This document shows, in pieces, positions 28,533 through 37,792 of a DNA stretch of 64,000 nt. Position 1 is the first letter of the stretch. The number at the start of each line of letters is the position of its first letter. The position numbers and the translations under genes are program-made. The stretch comes from Neisseria arctica (lineage in GTDB: Bacteria > Pseudomonadota > Gammaproteobacteria > Burkholderiales > Neisseriaceae), in contig NZ_CP091510.1 in assembly GCF_022870905.1 (NCBI RefSeq), positions 1,116,001 through 1,180,000 on the forward strand. Reading direction: 5' to 3'. A model generated the notes under the pieces. The model saw only the letters and a list, made by a program, of their open reading frames with translations. It had not been told where the DNA came from and made no database searches.

Positions 28533-28874
28533 TCAGTGATGCTCGCGGGCATGATTAATGGTGTATTTAGGAATTTCTACAACCAAATCTTCACCGGCTA
28601 CTTTTGCTTGGCAGCCTAACCGTGAATCGGCTTCCAACCCCCAAGCCTGATCAAGCAAATCTTCTTCGATTTCGGTTGGCTCTTCAAGGCTGTCGAATCC
28701 TTTACGGATAATAATATGACAAGTGGTGCACGCGCAGGATTTTTCACAGGCGTGTTCCAATTCAATATCGTTTTCAAGCAAAATATCCAAAACTGAAGTG
28801 CCCTCGGCAGCATTTTCGATGGTTTTGCCTTCGGGACAGAGTTCTGCGTGGGGTAATACGGTAATTTTCGGCAT
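28533..28874 (-). CDS. fdx: ISC-type [2Fe-2S] ferredoxin
   Basis: 113 residues, adrenodoxin type. Cluster cysteines are in CEKSCACTTCHIII (Cys 41, 47, 50 region) and the later RLGCQAKV. It supplies electrons for Fe-S cluster assembly with IscS/IscU. The start is ATG 28872-28874 with AAGAGAAC upstream. It follows hscA on the same strand, 97 bp away, with an uptake-sequence hairpin between. iscS/iscU are not in the window. Confidence 0.95.
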   Translation of the reverse strand: MPKITVLPHAELCPEGKTIENAAEGTSVLDILLENDIELEHACEKSCACTTCHIIIRKGFDSLEEPTEIEEDLLDQAWGLEADSRLGCQAKVAGEDLVVEIPKYTINHAREHH

Positions 28875-28930
28875 GCGTGTTCTCTTGGTAGTGATTAAGC
28901 CTTAAAAGCCTTAAATTTATTAAATAATTT

Positions 28931-28966
28931 TTTCAGACGGCTTTGTAATAAAAAGGCCGTCTGAAA
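28931..28966. terminator. Inverted uptake sequence pair between hscA and fdx
   Basis: TTTCAGACGG and AGGCCGTCTGAAA in inverted orientation with a 16-base spacer, in the gap after the hscA stop. It may partly terminate hscA transcripts before fdx. Confidence 0.65.
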
Positions 28967-28971
28967 AGCGT

Positions 28972-30834
28972 TTACAGATTTTCTATACTTTGCCCGGCCA
29001 ATGCGCGTTGGATGTTACGGTCCATGCGTCGGGCGGCGAAATCATCTGTGTTGTGTGCCAAGTCGGCAGTTGCATTGCGGATTTCTTCAGCGCTTCCTTG
29101 CGTCAGCAGGGCTTGCAGACCGGCTATTTTTTCTTCGATGGTATTGAGCTCTTGTGCCGATAACAAATCGGCATCTAAGGCCAAAGCCGCACGCACTGCT
29201 TCCATTAATCCTTCCGCTTCTACAGCAGCTTCTGCTCGTGCGCGTGCTGCCATATCATCTCCCGCGTTATTCATGCTGTCTTTAAGCATTTGGGTAATGG
29301 TTTCGTCGTCCAGACCATAGGCTGGCTTAACTTCGATTTGCGCTTGTACTCCGGTGGACTGCTCGCGTGCGGATACGGAAAGTAATCCGTCCGCATCAAC
29401 CTGAAAGGTAACACGGATACGGGCCGCTCCGGCAACCATAGGGGGGATGCCGCGCAAGGTGAACTTAGCCAAGCTGCGGCAGTCGGCAACTAATTCGCGC
29501 TCACCTTGCACCACATGAATGGTCATGGCGGTTTGGCCGTCTTTAAATGTGGTGAAGTCTTGCGCTCGGGCAGTAGGAAGGGTTGAATTGCGCGGAATTA
29601 CTTTTTCGACCAGGCCACCGTAAGTTTCAAGGCCGAGTGACAGTGGGGTAACATCGAGTAGAAGCCAATCTTCTTCATTTTTATTGCCCGCCAAAACATT
29701 AGCCTGGATAGCCGCACCAAGGGCGACAACCTGATCGGGATTAAGATTGTTGAGTGGGGTTTGGCCGAAGAATGTAGCTACGGCCTGCTGTACATGCAAC
29801 ATGCGTGTAGCACCACCAACCATAATCACGCCTTTGACATCGGCTTTGGTAATGCCTGCATCTTTTAACGCCTGTTTCACCGGTTCGATGGTTTTGGCAA
29901 CCAAATGCTGGGTGAGGTTGTGGAATTCTTGCCGGGTGATTTGGGTGTCGATTTTGTGGCCGTCTGAAAGCTGTGCCTGAATGGTTGCGCTGGTCTCGGT
30001 AGTGAGCGTTTCTTTGGCTTCCCGTGTCAGGCTCAGCAAAAGCTGGCTGTCGGGCTCGGAAAGTTGGGAGAGTGTGTTTTTTTCAAGTAAGTAGCAGAAC
30101 AAACGGTGGTCAAAATCATCACCGCCCAATGCGCTGTTACCTCCGGTAGCTTTAACTTCAAACAGGCCTTTGGTGAGCTTTAATACTGAAACGTCGAATG
30201 TGCCGCCGCCCAAATCATACACAACAAAGGTGCCTTCCGAACGATTATCAAGGCCGTAGGCGATGGCAGCGGCGGTAGGTTCGTTTAGCAGGCGCAAAAC
30301 GTTTAAACCGGCCAATCGTGCTGCATCTTTGGTAGCCTGACGCTGGGCATCATCGAAGTAAGCAGGTACGGTAATTACCGCGCCGGTAAGTTCACCGCCC
30401 AAACTCTCTTCGGCACGCGCTTTTAAGGTGCGCAGAATTTCGGCGGAAACCTCAATCGGTGTTTTACTGCCTTGACGGGTGTGCATTTCGATAATGCGCT
30501 CGCTACTGCCGAATCGGTAGGGAAAGTAATGGTTATCGGCTTTCAGATCGGCAAGTGTTCTGCCGATTAAGCGTTTGGCGGAGCTAATGGTGTTGCTAGG
30601 GTCGATTTTTTGTGCTTTTAGGGCATCATATCCAACCTCTACGCGCTGGTCTTCGCAATAGCGGACCACAGAAGGTAGGGTAACACGGTCTTGTTTATCC
30701 GGCAGGCAAATTGCGCTACCACTTTTTACGGTGGCAACCAAACTGTTGGTTGTGCCTAAATCAATACCTACGGCGAGGCGGTGCTGGTGCGGAGCGGCGG
30801 AAAGGCCGGGTTCGGCGATTTGCAGTAAAGCCAT
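28972..30834 (-). CDS. hscA: Fe-S assembly Hsp70 chaperone HscA
   Basis: 620 residues, the HscA length rather than DnaK's ~640. Actin-like ATPase with [15 protein letters not shown] at residue 22, [30 protein letters not shown] and [18 protein letters not shown]; then the substrate domain ([17 protein letters not shown]), which binds the LPPVK motif of IscU. With HscB it drives cluster release from IscU. hscB is not adjacent here. Upstream gap of 241 bp is shared with divergent hpnD. Confidence 0.95.
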   Translation of the reverse strand: MALLQIAEPGLSAAPHQHRLAVGIDLGTTNSLVATVKSGSAICLPDKQDRVTLPSVVRYCEDQRVEVGYDALKAQKIDPSNTISSAKRLIGRTLADLKADNHYFPYRFGSSERIIEMHTRQGSKTPIEVSAEILRTLKARAEESLGGELTGAVITVPAYFDDAQRQATKDAARLAGLNVLRLLNEPTAAAIAYGLDNRSEGTFVVYDLGGGTFDVSVLKLTKGLFEVKATGGNSALGGDDFDHRLFCYLLEKNTLSQLSEPDSQLLLSLTREAKETLTTETSATIQAQLSDGHKIDTQITRQEFHNLTQHLVAKTIEPVKQALKDAGITKADVKGVIMVGGATRMLHVQQAVATFFGQTPLNNLNPDQVVALGAAIQANVLAGNKNEEDWLLLDVTPLSLGLETYGGLVEKVIPRNSTLPTARAQDFTTFKDGQTAMTIHVVQGERELVADCRSLAKFTLRGIPPMVAGAARIRVTFQVDADGLLSVSAREQSTGVQAQIEVKPAYGLDDETITQMLKDSMNNAGDDMAARARAEAAVEAEGLMEAVRAALALDADLLSAQELNTIEEKIAGLQALLTQGSAEEIRNATADLAHNTDDFAARRMDRNIQRALAGQSIENL

Positions 30835-31075
30835 AATGGTTTGTGCCTTAATGTTTTTATCGTGAATGGGGCGTATTTTAGCAGATTTGCAGCAGATAGT
30901 TGAGTGTTTTTGTCGGGATTAGATTGCTTTTATCGGTATGTTTGTAACGGCATATCTGCAAACCGTATCATTCGGTATTTTTCATACATTTTAAGATGAA
31001 ATTTGCTGCTATGCGTATTTGTGGCCGTCTGAAAATCCGCTACAATTCCACATTGATAAATGACCGGGAACAAAT

Positions 31076-31924
31076 GTGCAGCCACTTGAATATTGCCGCC
31101 AAAAAGCCGCAGAAAGCCGTTCTAGTTTTTTGGCCGCTTTCCGTTTTTTGCCCCAGCACCGGCAAGATGCATTGACGGTGCTATATGCATTTTGCCGTGA
31201 ATTAGACGATGTGGTAGACGATTGTTCTGATCCGTCAGTCGCGCAAACCACGTTGAACTGGTGGCGTTTGGAGTTGGATAAAGTATTTTCAGACGGCCTG
31301 CCCGAGCATCCCGTATGCCAAGCATTGCAAACAACAGTCAAAGATTTTTCACTGCCTAAAGAGGAGCTATTAGAAGTGGTGGAGGGCATGCAAATGGATT
31401 TGCAGCATGCCCGTTATGCGACTTTTGCCGATTTGCAGCTTTACTGTTACCGCGTAGCCGGGGTAGTAGGCAGGCTGATTACCCGTATTTTAGGATTTAC
31501 CCGTTCGGAAACATTGGATTATGCCGATAAAATGGGGTTGGCTCTCCAACTAACCAATATCATCCGCGATGTCGGCGAAGATGCTAGAAGCGGGCGTATT
31601 TATCTGCCTACCGAAGAATTGCAGCGCTTTAATGTGCCTGCCCAAACAATTATGCTAGCAAAGCCCGATCAAGCATTTGCACAACTGATGGCCTTTCAAA
31701 TCGGGCGCGCCCGCCAAATTTATCGGGAAGCAGTAGCACTTTTACCGGCCGAAGATAAAAAGTCGCAAAAAGTAGGACTGATTTTGGCCGCGATTTACTA
31801 TGCTTTACTAAATGAAATAGAGCGGGATGGTGCGCAAAACGTGTTGAAATACAAAATTGCTATTCCCGGCCCACGCAAAAAGCGTATTGCCTTGAAAACC
31901 TGGCTGCTGGGATTCAAACCATGA
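31076..31924 (+). CDS. hpnD: Presqualene diphosphate synthase HpnD
   Basis: 282 residues starting with GTG at 31076 (MQPLEYCRQKAAESRSSFLA). The ATG two bases earlier is out of frame. It is a trans-isoprenyl head-to-head synthase with the first Asp-rich motif DDVVDD at residue 44 and the second NIIRDVGED at about 168, plus YCYRVAGVVG. HpnD joins two farnesyl diphosphates to presqualene diphosphate. Its stop overlaps the hpnE ATG (ATGA), so the two are coupled. No hpnC or squalene-hopene cyclase is in the window. Confidence 0.9.
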   Translation: MQPLEYCRQKAAESRSSFLAAFRFLPQHRQDALTVLYAFCRELDDVVDDCSDPSVAQTTLNWWRLELDKVFSDGLPEHPVCQALQTTVKDFSLPKEELLEVVEGMQMDLQHARYATFADLQLYCYRVAGVVGRLITRILGFTRSETLDYADKMGLALQLTNIIRDVGEDARSGRIYLPTEELQRFNVPAQTIMLAKPDQAFAQLMAFQIGRARQIYREAVALLPAEDKKSQKVGLILAAIYYALLNEIERDGAQNVLKYKIAIPGPRKKRIALKTWLLGFKP

Positions 31925-33231
31925 AAAATCCGGCACGAAAAAAAATTGCCGTTATCGGTGCAGGGTGGGCAGGGCTTTCCGCCGCTATACATCTAAGTGC
32001 CAAAGCCGACGTAACTATATTTGAGGCCGGTAAACAAGCGGGGGGTAGGGCTCGCGCATTGAATGCCGTTAATCATAATTTTAGTTTTCTAGATAACGGC
32101 CAGCATATTTTGCTTGGCGCTTATCACGGCGTACGCACATTGTTGAACCGAATCGGTGTAAATGAAGCAGAAGTTTTCGAGCGCCGGCCTTTGCAGTGGT
32201 ATATGGCAGACGGTTTGCAGTTCTCCGCCTCCAGCAGGCTGCCTGCACCTTTGCATTTGATAACAGGCATTCTTCGTGCGAAAAATATCGGTTGGGCAGA
32301 TAAGATCCGCCTGCTCGACAGCATGAAGGCTTTGCAAAAGCGCCAACACTTCAACCCTGCGGATATGAGTGTGGCTGATTGGTTGAATGTCCGTCAAATG
32401 CCGCGTAAATTGGTGGCAGAGTTTTGGCAACCGTTGGTATGGGGCGCATTGAATACGCCTTTGCAAAATGCCAGCCTGAATATTTTAAGTAACGTTCTGC
32501 AAGACGGTGTATGGGCTGATAAAGCGGCAGGCGATTATCTGTTACCTAAATGTGATTTAGGGAAACTTATGGTCGAGCCTGCCTTAAGTTTCCTCAAAAA
32601 ACAAAAAGCAACTATTCGGTTGGCAACACGGGTGGGAAAATTACAAATCAGCCCCGACGGACGTGTGCGTATTGAAAATGAACTATTTGATGCGGTAATT
32701 TTAGCCGTTGCCCCATATCACGCCGCCGCATTAATGCCGTCTGAAACACCACACTATATCCAATCAGAATATTCAAAAATACAGTATCACGCCATCACCA
32801 CCGTATATTTGCGTTATGCCGAAGCTCTCGAAATGCCCTCTGCAATGACCGGTTTTAGCCGGGGAACGGCGCAATGGTTGATATCACGCGGTGCATTGGA
32901 CGGAGATAAGCACGAACTAACCGCGGTGATCAGTGTGTCTGATTTACATTCCAACCACACCAATGAACAATGGATTGAACGTGTGCATGCAGATGTATTA
33001 AGAATTTGCCCGACGCTTAAAGCCCCCGTTGCCGCACGTGTGATCACCGAAAAGCGTGCAACTACTGCCAGTACGGTTAACCGCCGTCTGCCTGATACGG
33101 TTTGGCTGCACCACCATCACATTTATCCTTGCGGTGATTATCTGCATCCGCGCTATCCCGCTACACTGGAAGCCGCCGTACAACACGGACAAAGCACCGC
33201 CGCGTTATGCCTGAACAATTTAACTGCTTGA
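31921..33231 (+). CDS. hpnE: Hydroxysqualene dehydroxylase HpnE
   Basis: 436 residues. N-terminal FAD-binding motif IAVIGAGWAGLSAAIHLSAKADVTIFEAG, then GGRARALNAV and the family-typical FLDNGQHILLGAYHG, WQPLVWGALNTPLQNAS, and C-terminal GDYLHPRYPATLEAAVQHGQSTA. HpnE reduces hydroxysqualene to squalene, the last step of the HpnC/D/E route. Shares an ATGA junction with hpnD. Its stop lies 11 bp before the next gene. Confidence 0.9.
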   Translation: MKNPARKKIAVIGAGWAGLSAAIHLSAKADVTIFEAGKQAGGRARALNAVNHNFSFLDNGQHILLGAYHGVRTLLNRIGVNEAEVFERRPLQWYMADGLQFSASSRLPAPLHLITGILRAKNIGWADKIRLLDSMKALQKRQHFNPADMSVADWLNVRQMPRKLVAEFWQPLVWGALNTPLQNASLNILSNVLQDGVWADKAAGDYLLPKCDLGKLMVEPALSFLKKQKATIRLATRVGKLQISPDGRVRIENELFDAVILAVAPYHAAALMPSETPHYIQSEYSKIQYHAITTVYLRYAEALEMPSAMTGFSRGTAQWLISRGALDGDKHELTAVISVSDLHSNHTNEQWIERVHADVLRICPTLKAPVAARVITEKRATTASTVNRRLPDTVWLHHHHIYPCGDYLHPRYPATLEAAVQHGQSTAALCLNNLTA

Positions 33232-33242
33232 AGGGAAGCGAA

Positions 33243-33962
33243 ATGACTCAACTGACCGATAAAATCATTCTGGTGACCGGTGCCTCGCAAGGCATAGGCG
33301 AACAAGTCGCCAAAGCCTATGCGGCTGCAGGTGCTACTGTAGTATTAGTCGCACGCCATCAGAAGAAATTGGAAAAAGTATACGACGATATTGTAGCCGC
33401 CGGCGGCCCGGAACCGTTTGCAATTTGCTTCGACCTGCTTACCGCCGAAGAAGCCGAATTCGGCCGCTTGGCAACCACTATTGCCGAAGCGACCAACCGC
33501 AAACTCGACGGTATTGTGCATTGTGCCAGCTATTTTTACGCATTATCCCCTTTGGATTTCCAAACCGTATCAGAATGGGTGAACCAATACCGTATCAATA
33601 CCGTCGCTCCGATGGGGTTGACCCGCGCATTTCTACCGCTTTTGAAAGAATCTCCCGATGCTTCGGTTATTTTTGTCGGAGAAAGCCATGGTGAAGATCC
33701 TAAGGCTTACTGGGGCGGTTTCGGCGCTTCTAAAGCAGCACTCAACTACTTATGCAAAGTAGCTGCCGATGAATGGGATCGTTTTGACAACCTACGCGCC
33801 AATGTATTGGTGCCGGGGGCGGTTAACTCTCCCCAACGTATGAAAACCCACCCTGGCGAAGCCCGTAGCGAGCGTAAAAACTACGAAGATATCATGCCGC
33901 ACTTCGTATGGTGGGCAAGTAAGGAAAGCAAAGGCCGTAGCGGTGAAATCGTTTATTTGTAA
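33243..33962 (+). CDS. SDR oxidoreductase, YciK-like
   Basis: 239 residues from ATG 33243 ([20 protein letters not shown]), with AAGGGAAGCGAA upstream; a longer frame overlapping hpnE is disfavoured. Classical [11 protein letters not shown] nucleotide motif at about 12, HCAS in place of NNAG, and active site with Gly-Glu-Ser (FVGESHG) and F-G-A-S-K where the usual Tyr-x-x-x-Lys reads FGASK. The catalytic tyrosine is therefore replaced by Phe. YciK-type proteins show this divergence. Substrate unknown. Confidence 0.8.
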   Translation: MTQLTDKIILVTGASQGIGEQVAKAYAAAGATVVLVARHQKKLEKVYDDIVAAGGPEPFAICFDLLTAEEAEFGRLATTIAEATNRKLDGIVHCASYFYALSPLDFQTVSEWVNQYRINTVAPMGLTRAFLPLLKESPDASVIFVGESHGEDPKAYWGGFGASKAALNYLCKVAADEWDRFDNLRANVLVPGAVNSPQRMKTHPGEARSERKNYEDIMPHFVWWASKESKGRSGEIVYL

Positions 33963-33988
33963 ATCGAACCGGTAAAGCACAAACAACT

Positions 33989-34648
33989 ATGAATACTTGG
34001 AAAGAAGCCTTGGGCGCTGAAAAACAGCAGCCTTATTTCCAACATATTATTAATACCGTAAGGGCGGAGCGAAACAACGGCCAAGTTATTTACCCGCCCG
34101 AAAAAGATGTTTTTAACGCTTTTCGGGCAACTGAATTCGACCAAGTAAAGGTGGTGATTCTAGGGCAAGATCCATATCACGGCCCGGGACAGGCTCATGG
34201 GCTTTCTTTTTCCGTACGGCCGGATATACAGATTCCCCCGTCTCTACAAAATATTTATAAAGAGTTGGCAGACGATATCATCGGCTTCCGTATTCCTTCG
34301 CATGGCTATTTGCAAGCATGGGCGGAGCAGGGTGTATTGTTATTGAATACCGTTTTGACCGTTCGGGCAGGGCAGGCACACTCTCATGCATTATTGGGGT
34401 GGGAAACCTTTACCGACAAAGTCATCCGCCAGCTGGCCGAGCAAAGGGAGCATCTTGTATTTATCTTATGGGGTAGCCATGCCCAGAAAAAAGGAGCCTT
34501 CATCGACAGAAACCGCCACTTGGTAATAACATCCCCCCATCCATCGCCTTTATCTGCTTATCGTGGTTTTTTTGGCAGCAAGCCTTTTTCACGCACCAAT
34601 AAGTATTTGCAAGAACATGGTAAAAGTATGATTAATTGGCAAATATAA
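33989..34648 (+). CDS. ung: Uracil-DNA glycosylase, family 1
   Basis: 219 residues, starting [20 protein letters not shown]. Active-site [18 protein letters not shown] at about 61 (catalytic Asp), the [12 protein letters not shown] segment, and [21 protein letters not shown] with the catalytic His and leucine-loop. It removes uracil from DNA to start base excision repair. Complete, normal length. Confidence 0.97.
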   Translation: MNTWKEALGAEKQQPYFQHIINTVRAERNNGQVIYPPEKDVFNAFRATEFDQVKVVILGQDPYHGPGQAHGLSFSVRPDIQIPPSLQNIYKELADDIIGFRIPSHGYLQAWAEQGVLLLNTVLTVRAGQAHSHALLGWETFTDKVIRQLAEQREHLVFILWGSHAQKKGAFIDRNRHLVITSPHPSPLSAYRGFFGSKPFSRTNKYLQEHGKSMINWQI

Positions 34649-34670
34649 GTATAATAAGCGACATATATGC

Positions 34671-34710
34671 AAAAGGCCGTCTGAAATATAATTTTTCAGA
34701 CGGCCTTTTT
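34671..34710. terminator. Bidirectional terminator between ung and pdxH
   Basis: A 16-bp stem of inverted AG-type uptake sequences with a 7-base loop and T/A runs outside. It lies between the two convergent genes. Confidence 0.9.
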
Positions 34711-34738
34711 CTTTTAGAGTTATTAAGATTCTTTTGTC

Positions 34739-35371
34739 TTAAGGTGCCAATCGCGCTTTCAGCCAAACACCGTTTTCTTGCCGGTAACATATACGGTCAT
34801 GCAAACGGCTCGGCCGGCCTTGCCAGAATTCCATATAATTAGGTATGACGACATAGCCACCCCAATGAGGAGGGCGGGGAACATGAAGAGGATGTTTTAA
34901 ACCGATAGCCGCTGCACGCTTAACCAATACTGATTTGCTTTCAATAACTTGGCTTTGTTCGCTTGCCCATGCTCCGATTCTGCTTGTATAGGGGCGGCTT
35001 TCGAAATATTCGTCTGATGCTTCCGGCGAAAGACGGCTGACGCAACCTTCAACGCGCACTTGCCGCTCCAGCTCAGGCCAAAAAAAAGTTAATGCCGCAA
35101 AAGGATTTTCCTCTAGCGAACGGCCCTTGCGGCTAAGATAATTGGTAAAAAATACAAAACCTTCAGAATTAACTTCTTTTAATAAAACCACCCGGTTAGA
35201 GGGTTTTCCGTCTGTGCCGACGGTTGCAATATTCATAGCCGTAGGTTCGTTTACTTTGGCATGTATGGCGGCTTTAAGCCAATATTCGAACTGCACAATA
35301 GGATTGGCATTGCATTCATGTTCGGATAATTCCTGTTTAGAGTAATCTTCGCGAATATTGTGCAGATCCAT
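34739..35371 (-). CDS. pdxH: Pyridoxamine 5'-phosphate oxidase
   Basis: 210 residues ([20 protein letters not shown]...). FMN-binding flavin reductase fold. Landmarks: [53 protein letters not shown], and the C-terminal [26 protein letters not shown] with substrate residues, ending LAP. It oxidises pyridoxine or pyridoxamine phosphate to pyridoxal phosphate. AAAGGAC lies upstream. Last ordinary chromosomal gene before the accessory region. Confidence 0.96.
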   Translation of the reverse strand: MDLHNIREDYSKQELSEHECNANPIVQFEYWLKAAIHAKVNEPTAMNIATVGTDGKPSNRVVLLKEVNSEGFVFFTNYLSRKGRSLEENPFAALTFFWPELERQVRVEGCVSRLSPEASDEYFESRPYTSRIGAWASEQSQVIESKSVLVKRAAAIGLKHPLHVPRPPHWGGYVVIPNYMEFWQGRPSRLHDRICYRQENGVWLKARLAP

Positions 35372-35512
35372 TTTGGGAGTTGTCCTTTTGAGTATTTATG
35401 TTTAAAAAATAAAATTAGAGGGAAAAGGAGCCAAGCATCGCACTTATCTTCGTATGAGATTGTATATGTATATATTGTTTTCATAAAGCTGCCTTATGTA
35501 TTTAGCTTAAGT

Positions 35513-35577
35513 GCCTGTACACTTCCATGAATAAACTGTACCGTCTGAAAATCCAAACCTTCAGACGGCGTTTTTTC
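35513..35577. repeat. Direct repeat, left copy, containing an uptake-sequence hairpin
   Basis: Contains TGCCTGTACACTTCCATGAA, then AAACTGTACCGTCTGAAAAT and an inverted uptake-sequence half followed by TTTTTT. The same order of elements returns at 36353-36440. Together they bracket the decayed toxin/immunity pair. The hairpin (35541-35569) also has terminator form. Confidence 0.7.
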
Positions 35578-35616
35578 TATATCCGTGCGGCATAAATATC
35601 CACCTTGCTATAATTA

Positions 35617-35939
35617 ATGATTGTTATAATTTGTACATGCTACATTGCTACTGAAAAAACTATCAGCGAAGGAAAGGATACAATAGGCAAAGTGACCGAA
35701 CAGTTATTTGACTCTTTAGCCAAACAAAACGGTTTCATCAAGGATAGTCTGTTTATGCAGCTCAGGAGAGCAAAGGGGTATTAAAAGTTACTGATCAATT
35801 TTATTTGGATGCCCAACATAAAAACCACTTGGAGGTTTTTGATAAAAATGGAAACTTTAAATTTGTTTTAAATATGGATGGTTCGTTCAACCAAATAAAA
35901 ACCAAAGCAGCAAAAGGGCGTAAATTAAACTTAAAATAG
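35617..35939 (+). pseudogene. Decayed toxin C-terminal fragment (colicin E3/cytotoxic-like tail)
   Basis: Two adjoining frames look like one former coding region. Frame one (35617-35782) encodes an A/T-rich segment with ISEGKDTIGKVTEQLFDSLA and stops after RRAKGY. Shifting frame at about 35775 gives GVLKVTDQFYLDAQHKNHLE, VFDKNGNFKFVLNMDGS and a Lys-rich end KAAKGRKLNLK, stop at 35937. The FYxxDxQHxxxLEVFDKxG pattern resembles the tail of colicin E3-type rRNase toxins and Maf/CDI-type polymorphic toxins. There is no secretion module or conventional start. Ten bases further a probable immunity gene begins. Confidence 0.6.
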
Positions 35940-35948
35940 GAAATTATT

Positions 35949-36327
35949 ATGGAAACATTGAATGATGTAAAAAAAAATTCTGATTAATTTAGGTCTTCAC
36001 CAAGGATTTGACTTAACAGATTTGCAAATATCAAGAGCTATAGATCATGAAATAGGCAATATTAGGTGGTGTAAAGATTACACTTTAGAAGGAGATTGGG
36101 ATAATGAGTTTAAAGAAGATTTAAGAAATTTTTTAAATTATATGAGGATATGTCAATTTGCGCTAAACGATCAAAATTTCAAAATTGCTAGTAATGCCTT
36201 ATTTATGGCTATGATTTATGCGGGTAATCTATCTCAAATTTTTGATGCTATAAAATCCGACATATCAACATTATTAAGTGCGGAGTATAAGGTAAATGAT
36301 TTCCAATGGCCACAACTTGATGAATAG
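35949..36327 (+). pseudogene. Probable immunity gene, frameshifted in an A9 run
   Basis: ATG 35949 begins METLNDVKK, and an A9 tract (35969-35977) throws the frame to an early stop. With eight A the frame joins ILINLGLHQGFDLTDLQISR and continues to the stop at 36325-36327, giving 125 residues. The downstream part is intact and keeps a helical, acidic profile (ALNDQNFKIASNALFMAMIY). Position directly behind a toxin tail makes it the likely immunity gene. AAATTATT gives a weak ribosome site. It may be a true pseudogene or a slippage-switched gene. Confidence 0.65.
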
Positions 36328-36352
36328 CAAGCGTAGGCACAGTGCATATTGC

Positions 36353-36440
36353 CTGCACATTTCCATGAATTTTCTAATTATTCATAAATAAACTATGCCG
36401 TCTGAAAATCCAAATCTTTCAGACGGTTTTTTTATTCTAT
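36353..36440. repeat. Direct repeat, right copy
   Basis: Holds TGCCTGCACATTTCCATGAA, an extra stretch of about 17 bases, then AAACTATGCCGTCTGAAAAT and CTTTCAGACGG followed by seven T. It matches the left copy at 35513-35577 with scattered changes. The hairpin at 36398-36426 may end the immunity transcript. Confidence 0.7.
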
Positions 36441-36731
36441 CTGTATGAGTATGAATGCTCAGCCTAGTTACAAGTCTGGGTCTATTAAATGAGAGAAATA
36501 AGAATAGTTACTTTATTTTTTACTCCATCATTATTCACACCATCTTTAAATTTAACATAATATACATTATTGCAAAGTTATATTATCTTATATTGAGATT
36601 TGTATGTCGAATTTTTCCTTTCTATATCCATTTACACTTTCCCGTTATGCAAATGGGGGCTTTAAGCATTAACTTTAGTTGAGATTTAATTTTATTCGAA
36701 ATATGATATTTCCTCAAGGAGACATCATCGA
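36441..36731. other. A/T-rich intergenic region upstream of the recombinase
   Basis: About 290 bases, strongly A/T-rich. A 75-codon frame here (36455-36682) is Ile/Phe-rich as expected from base composition, with no family, so I do not call it. A strong AAGGAGA ribosome site at about 36716 precedes ATG 36732. Confidence 0.4.
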
Positions 36732-36753
36732 ATGAAAGCAACAAAATTTATCA

Positions 36754-37755
36754 ATGATACATATTTGGCCATGTTACATTTTCCAACATTTTATTGATAG
36801 CCTTGAACAATTGGGCTACGCAGAAACAACAAGAAAGAGTTACCAATCTCAGCTTAAAAGATTTGGAGCCATTTTAATCGAACTGGGTTATAAATATCAT
36901 GATGAATCTTTAACCAGCCTGCCAATTTTTTACAAGACGCTTTTTGAACATCACAAGCGGCTACTAAAAGCAGCCGGCAGAAAAGGGATAAGCAATGCTT
37001 GCTTAAATCAATATATTTCTGCTTGGAATCGATTCTGCCGTTGGTATGTTAATAGTGGGGTACAGAAGCATACCAAGTCCCCCCGGCATAGCAACAGCAG
37101 GTGGCGGACTCAGTACCTCAGACATTTCTCAGTCGGATCATGCCGTTCTTTTAAGGTTTACCCAAAGCTTCCTTGTATAGTGGAATTGGATAAGTTGGTA
37201 TGGAAGGAACCGGATAACTTCCAAGATTATCATTCGTTGAGACAATGGTGTATTGTTGATTTACTTAGTACAGCTGCACTGCGAGTCAACGAAATCAGGC
37301 ACCTGAGAATCCAAAATATTTCATTAAAACACCAAGCTGTAATGCTGCAAAACGGGTTTGCTCATCCGCGCAATATTTATCTGGATAATAAGTCAACAAC
37401 TTATCTCTCTCAGTATTTGCGATTATTGAAGAAACAACTTAATTTGCCTCGCCTACCTAAGGATATGTTTTTGTTTGTAAAGAAAAACAAACCACTATCT
37501 AAAGGCGAACTGTACCAGACAACCCGATTAGTTACTTATCATACTTTGGACTTTGCGCTCACTCCTCATCAAATCAGAATAGCATGTGGCAGAACCCTGT
37601 TCTTTAAATGCAGAGATGAACGTTTAATCCAAGAATTTATGGGATATGACACACTCGCCCCCATTTTGAAGTATCACTCGGTTGATATTGCAACCTTTAA
37701 GGATGTTTTGAGTAAATACCACCCTCGTTTTGTGAGAAAGCACCAAAATCTTTGA
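36754..37755 (+). CDS. Tyrosine recombinase / integrase, N-terminus possibly frameshifted
   Basis: 333 residues as drawn. N-terminal SAM-like binding domain (FQHFIDSLEQLGYAETTRKSYQSQLKRF) and a catalytic domain with the first Arg in STAALRVNEIRHLRI, the HxxR box TPHQIRIACGRTLFF, and nucleophile Tyr in LKYHSVDIATF, though spacing is atypical. The well-formed ribosome site (AAGGAGA) serves ATG 36732, whose frame (MKATKFINDTYLAMLHF) stops at 36795; a one-base shift would join it to this gene. The linker at about 110-145 aligns poorly with relatives. It may have integrated the neighbouring element. No att site seen. Confidence 0.75.
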   Translation: MIHIWPCYIFQHFIDSLEQLGYAETTRKSYQSQLKRFGAILIELGYKYHDESLTSLPIFYKTLFEHHKRLLKAAGRKGISNACLNQYISAWNRFCRWYVNSGVQKHTKSPRHSNSRWRTQYLRHFSVGSCRSFKVYPKLPCIVELDKLVWKEPDNFQDYHSLRQWCIVDLLSTAALRVNEIRHLRIQNISLKHQAVMLQNGFAHPRNIYLDNKSTTYLSQYLRLLKKQLNLPRLPKDMFLFVKKNKPLSKGELYQTTRLVTYHTLDFALTPHQIRIACGRTLFFKCRDERLIQEFMGYDTLAPILKYHSVDIATFKDVLSKYHPRFVRKHQNL

Positions 37756-37762
37756 GAAAATA

Positions 37763-37788
37763 AAAATCTTTATTTCCTCAAAGATTTT
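37763..37788. terminator. Terminator between convergent recombinase and DUF4400 gene
   Basis: A 9-bp stem AAAATCTTT / AAAGATTTT with an 8-base loop in A/T-rich DNA; serves both strands. Weak because it has few G/C pairs. Confidence 0.6.
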
Positions 37789-37792
37789 ATTT

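Noticed and set aside
33243..33962. Loss of function in the SDR because of Phe for the catalytic Tyr
   Set aside because: YciK-like proteins are known to diverge at this site, so I do not treat it as a damaged gene.
36455..36682. Plus-strand 75-codon hydrophobic frame
   Set aside because: Ile/Phe/Tyr content follows from A/T-rich DNA; no ribosome site or relative recognised.
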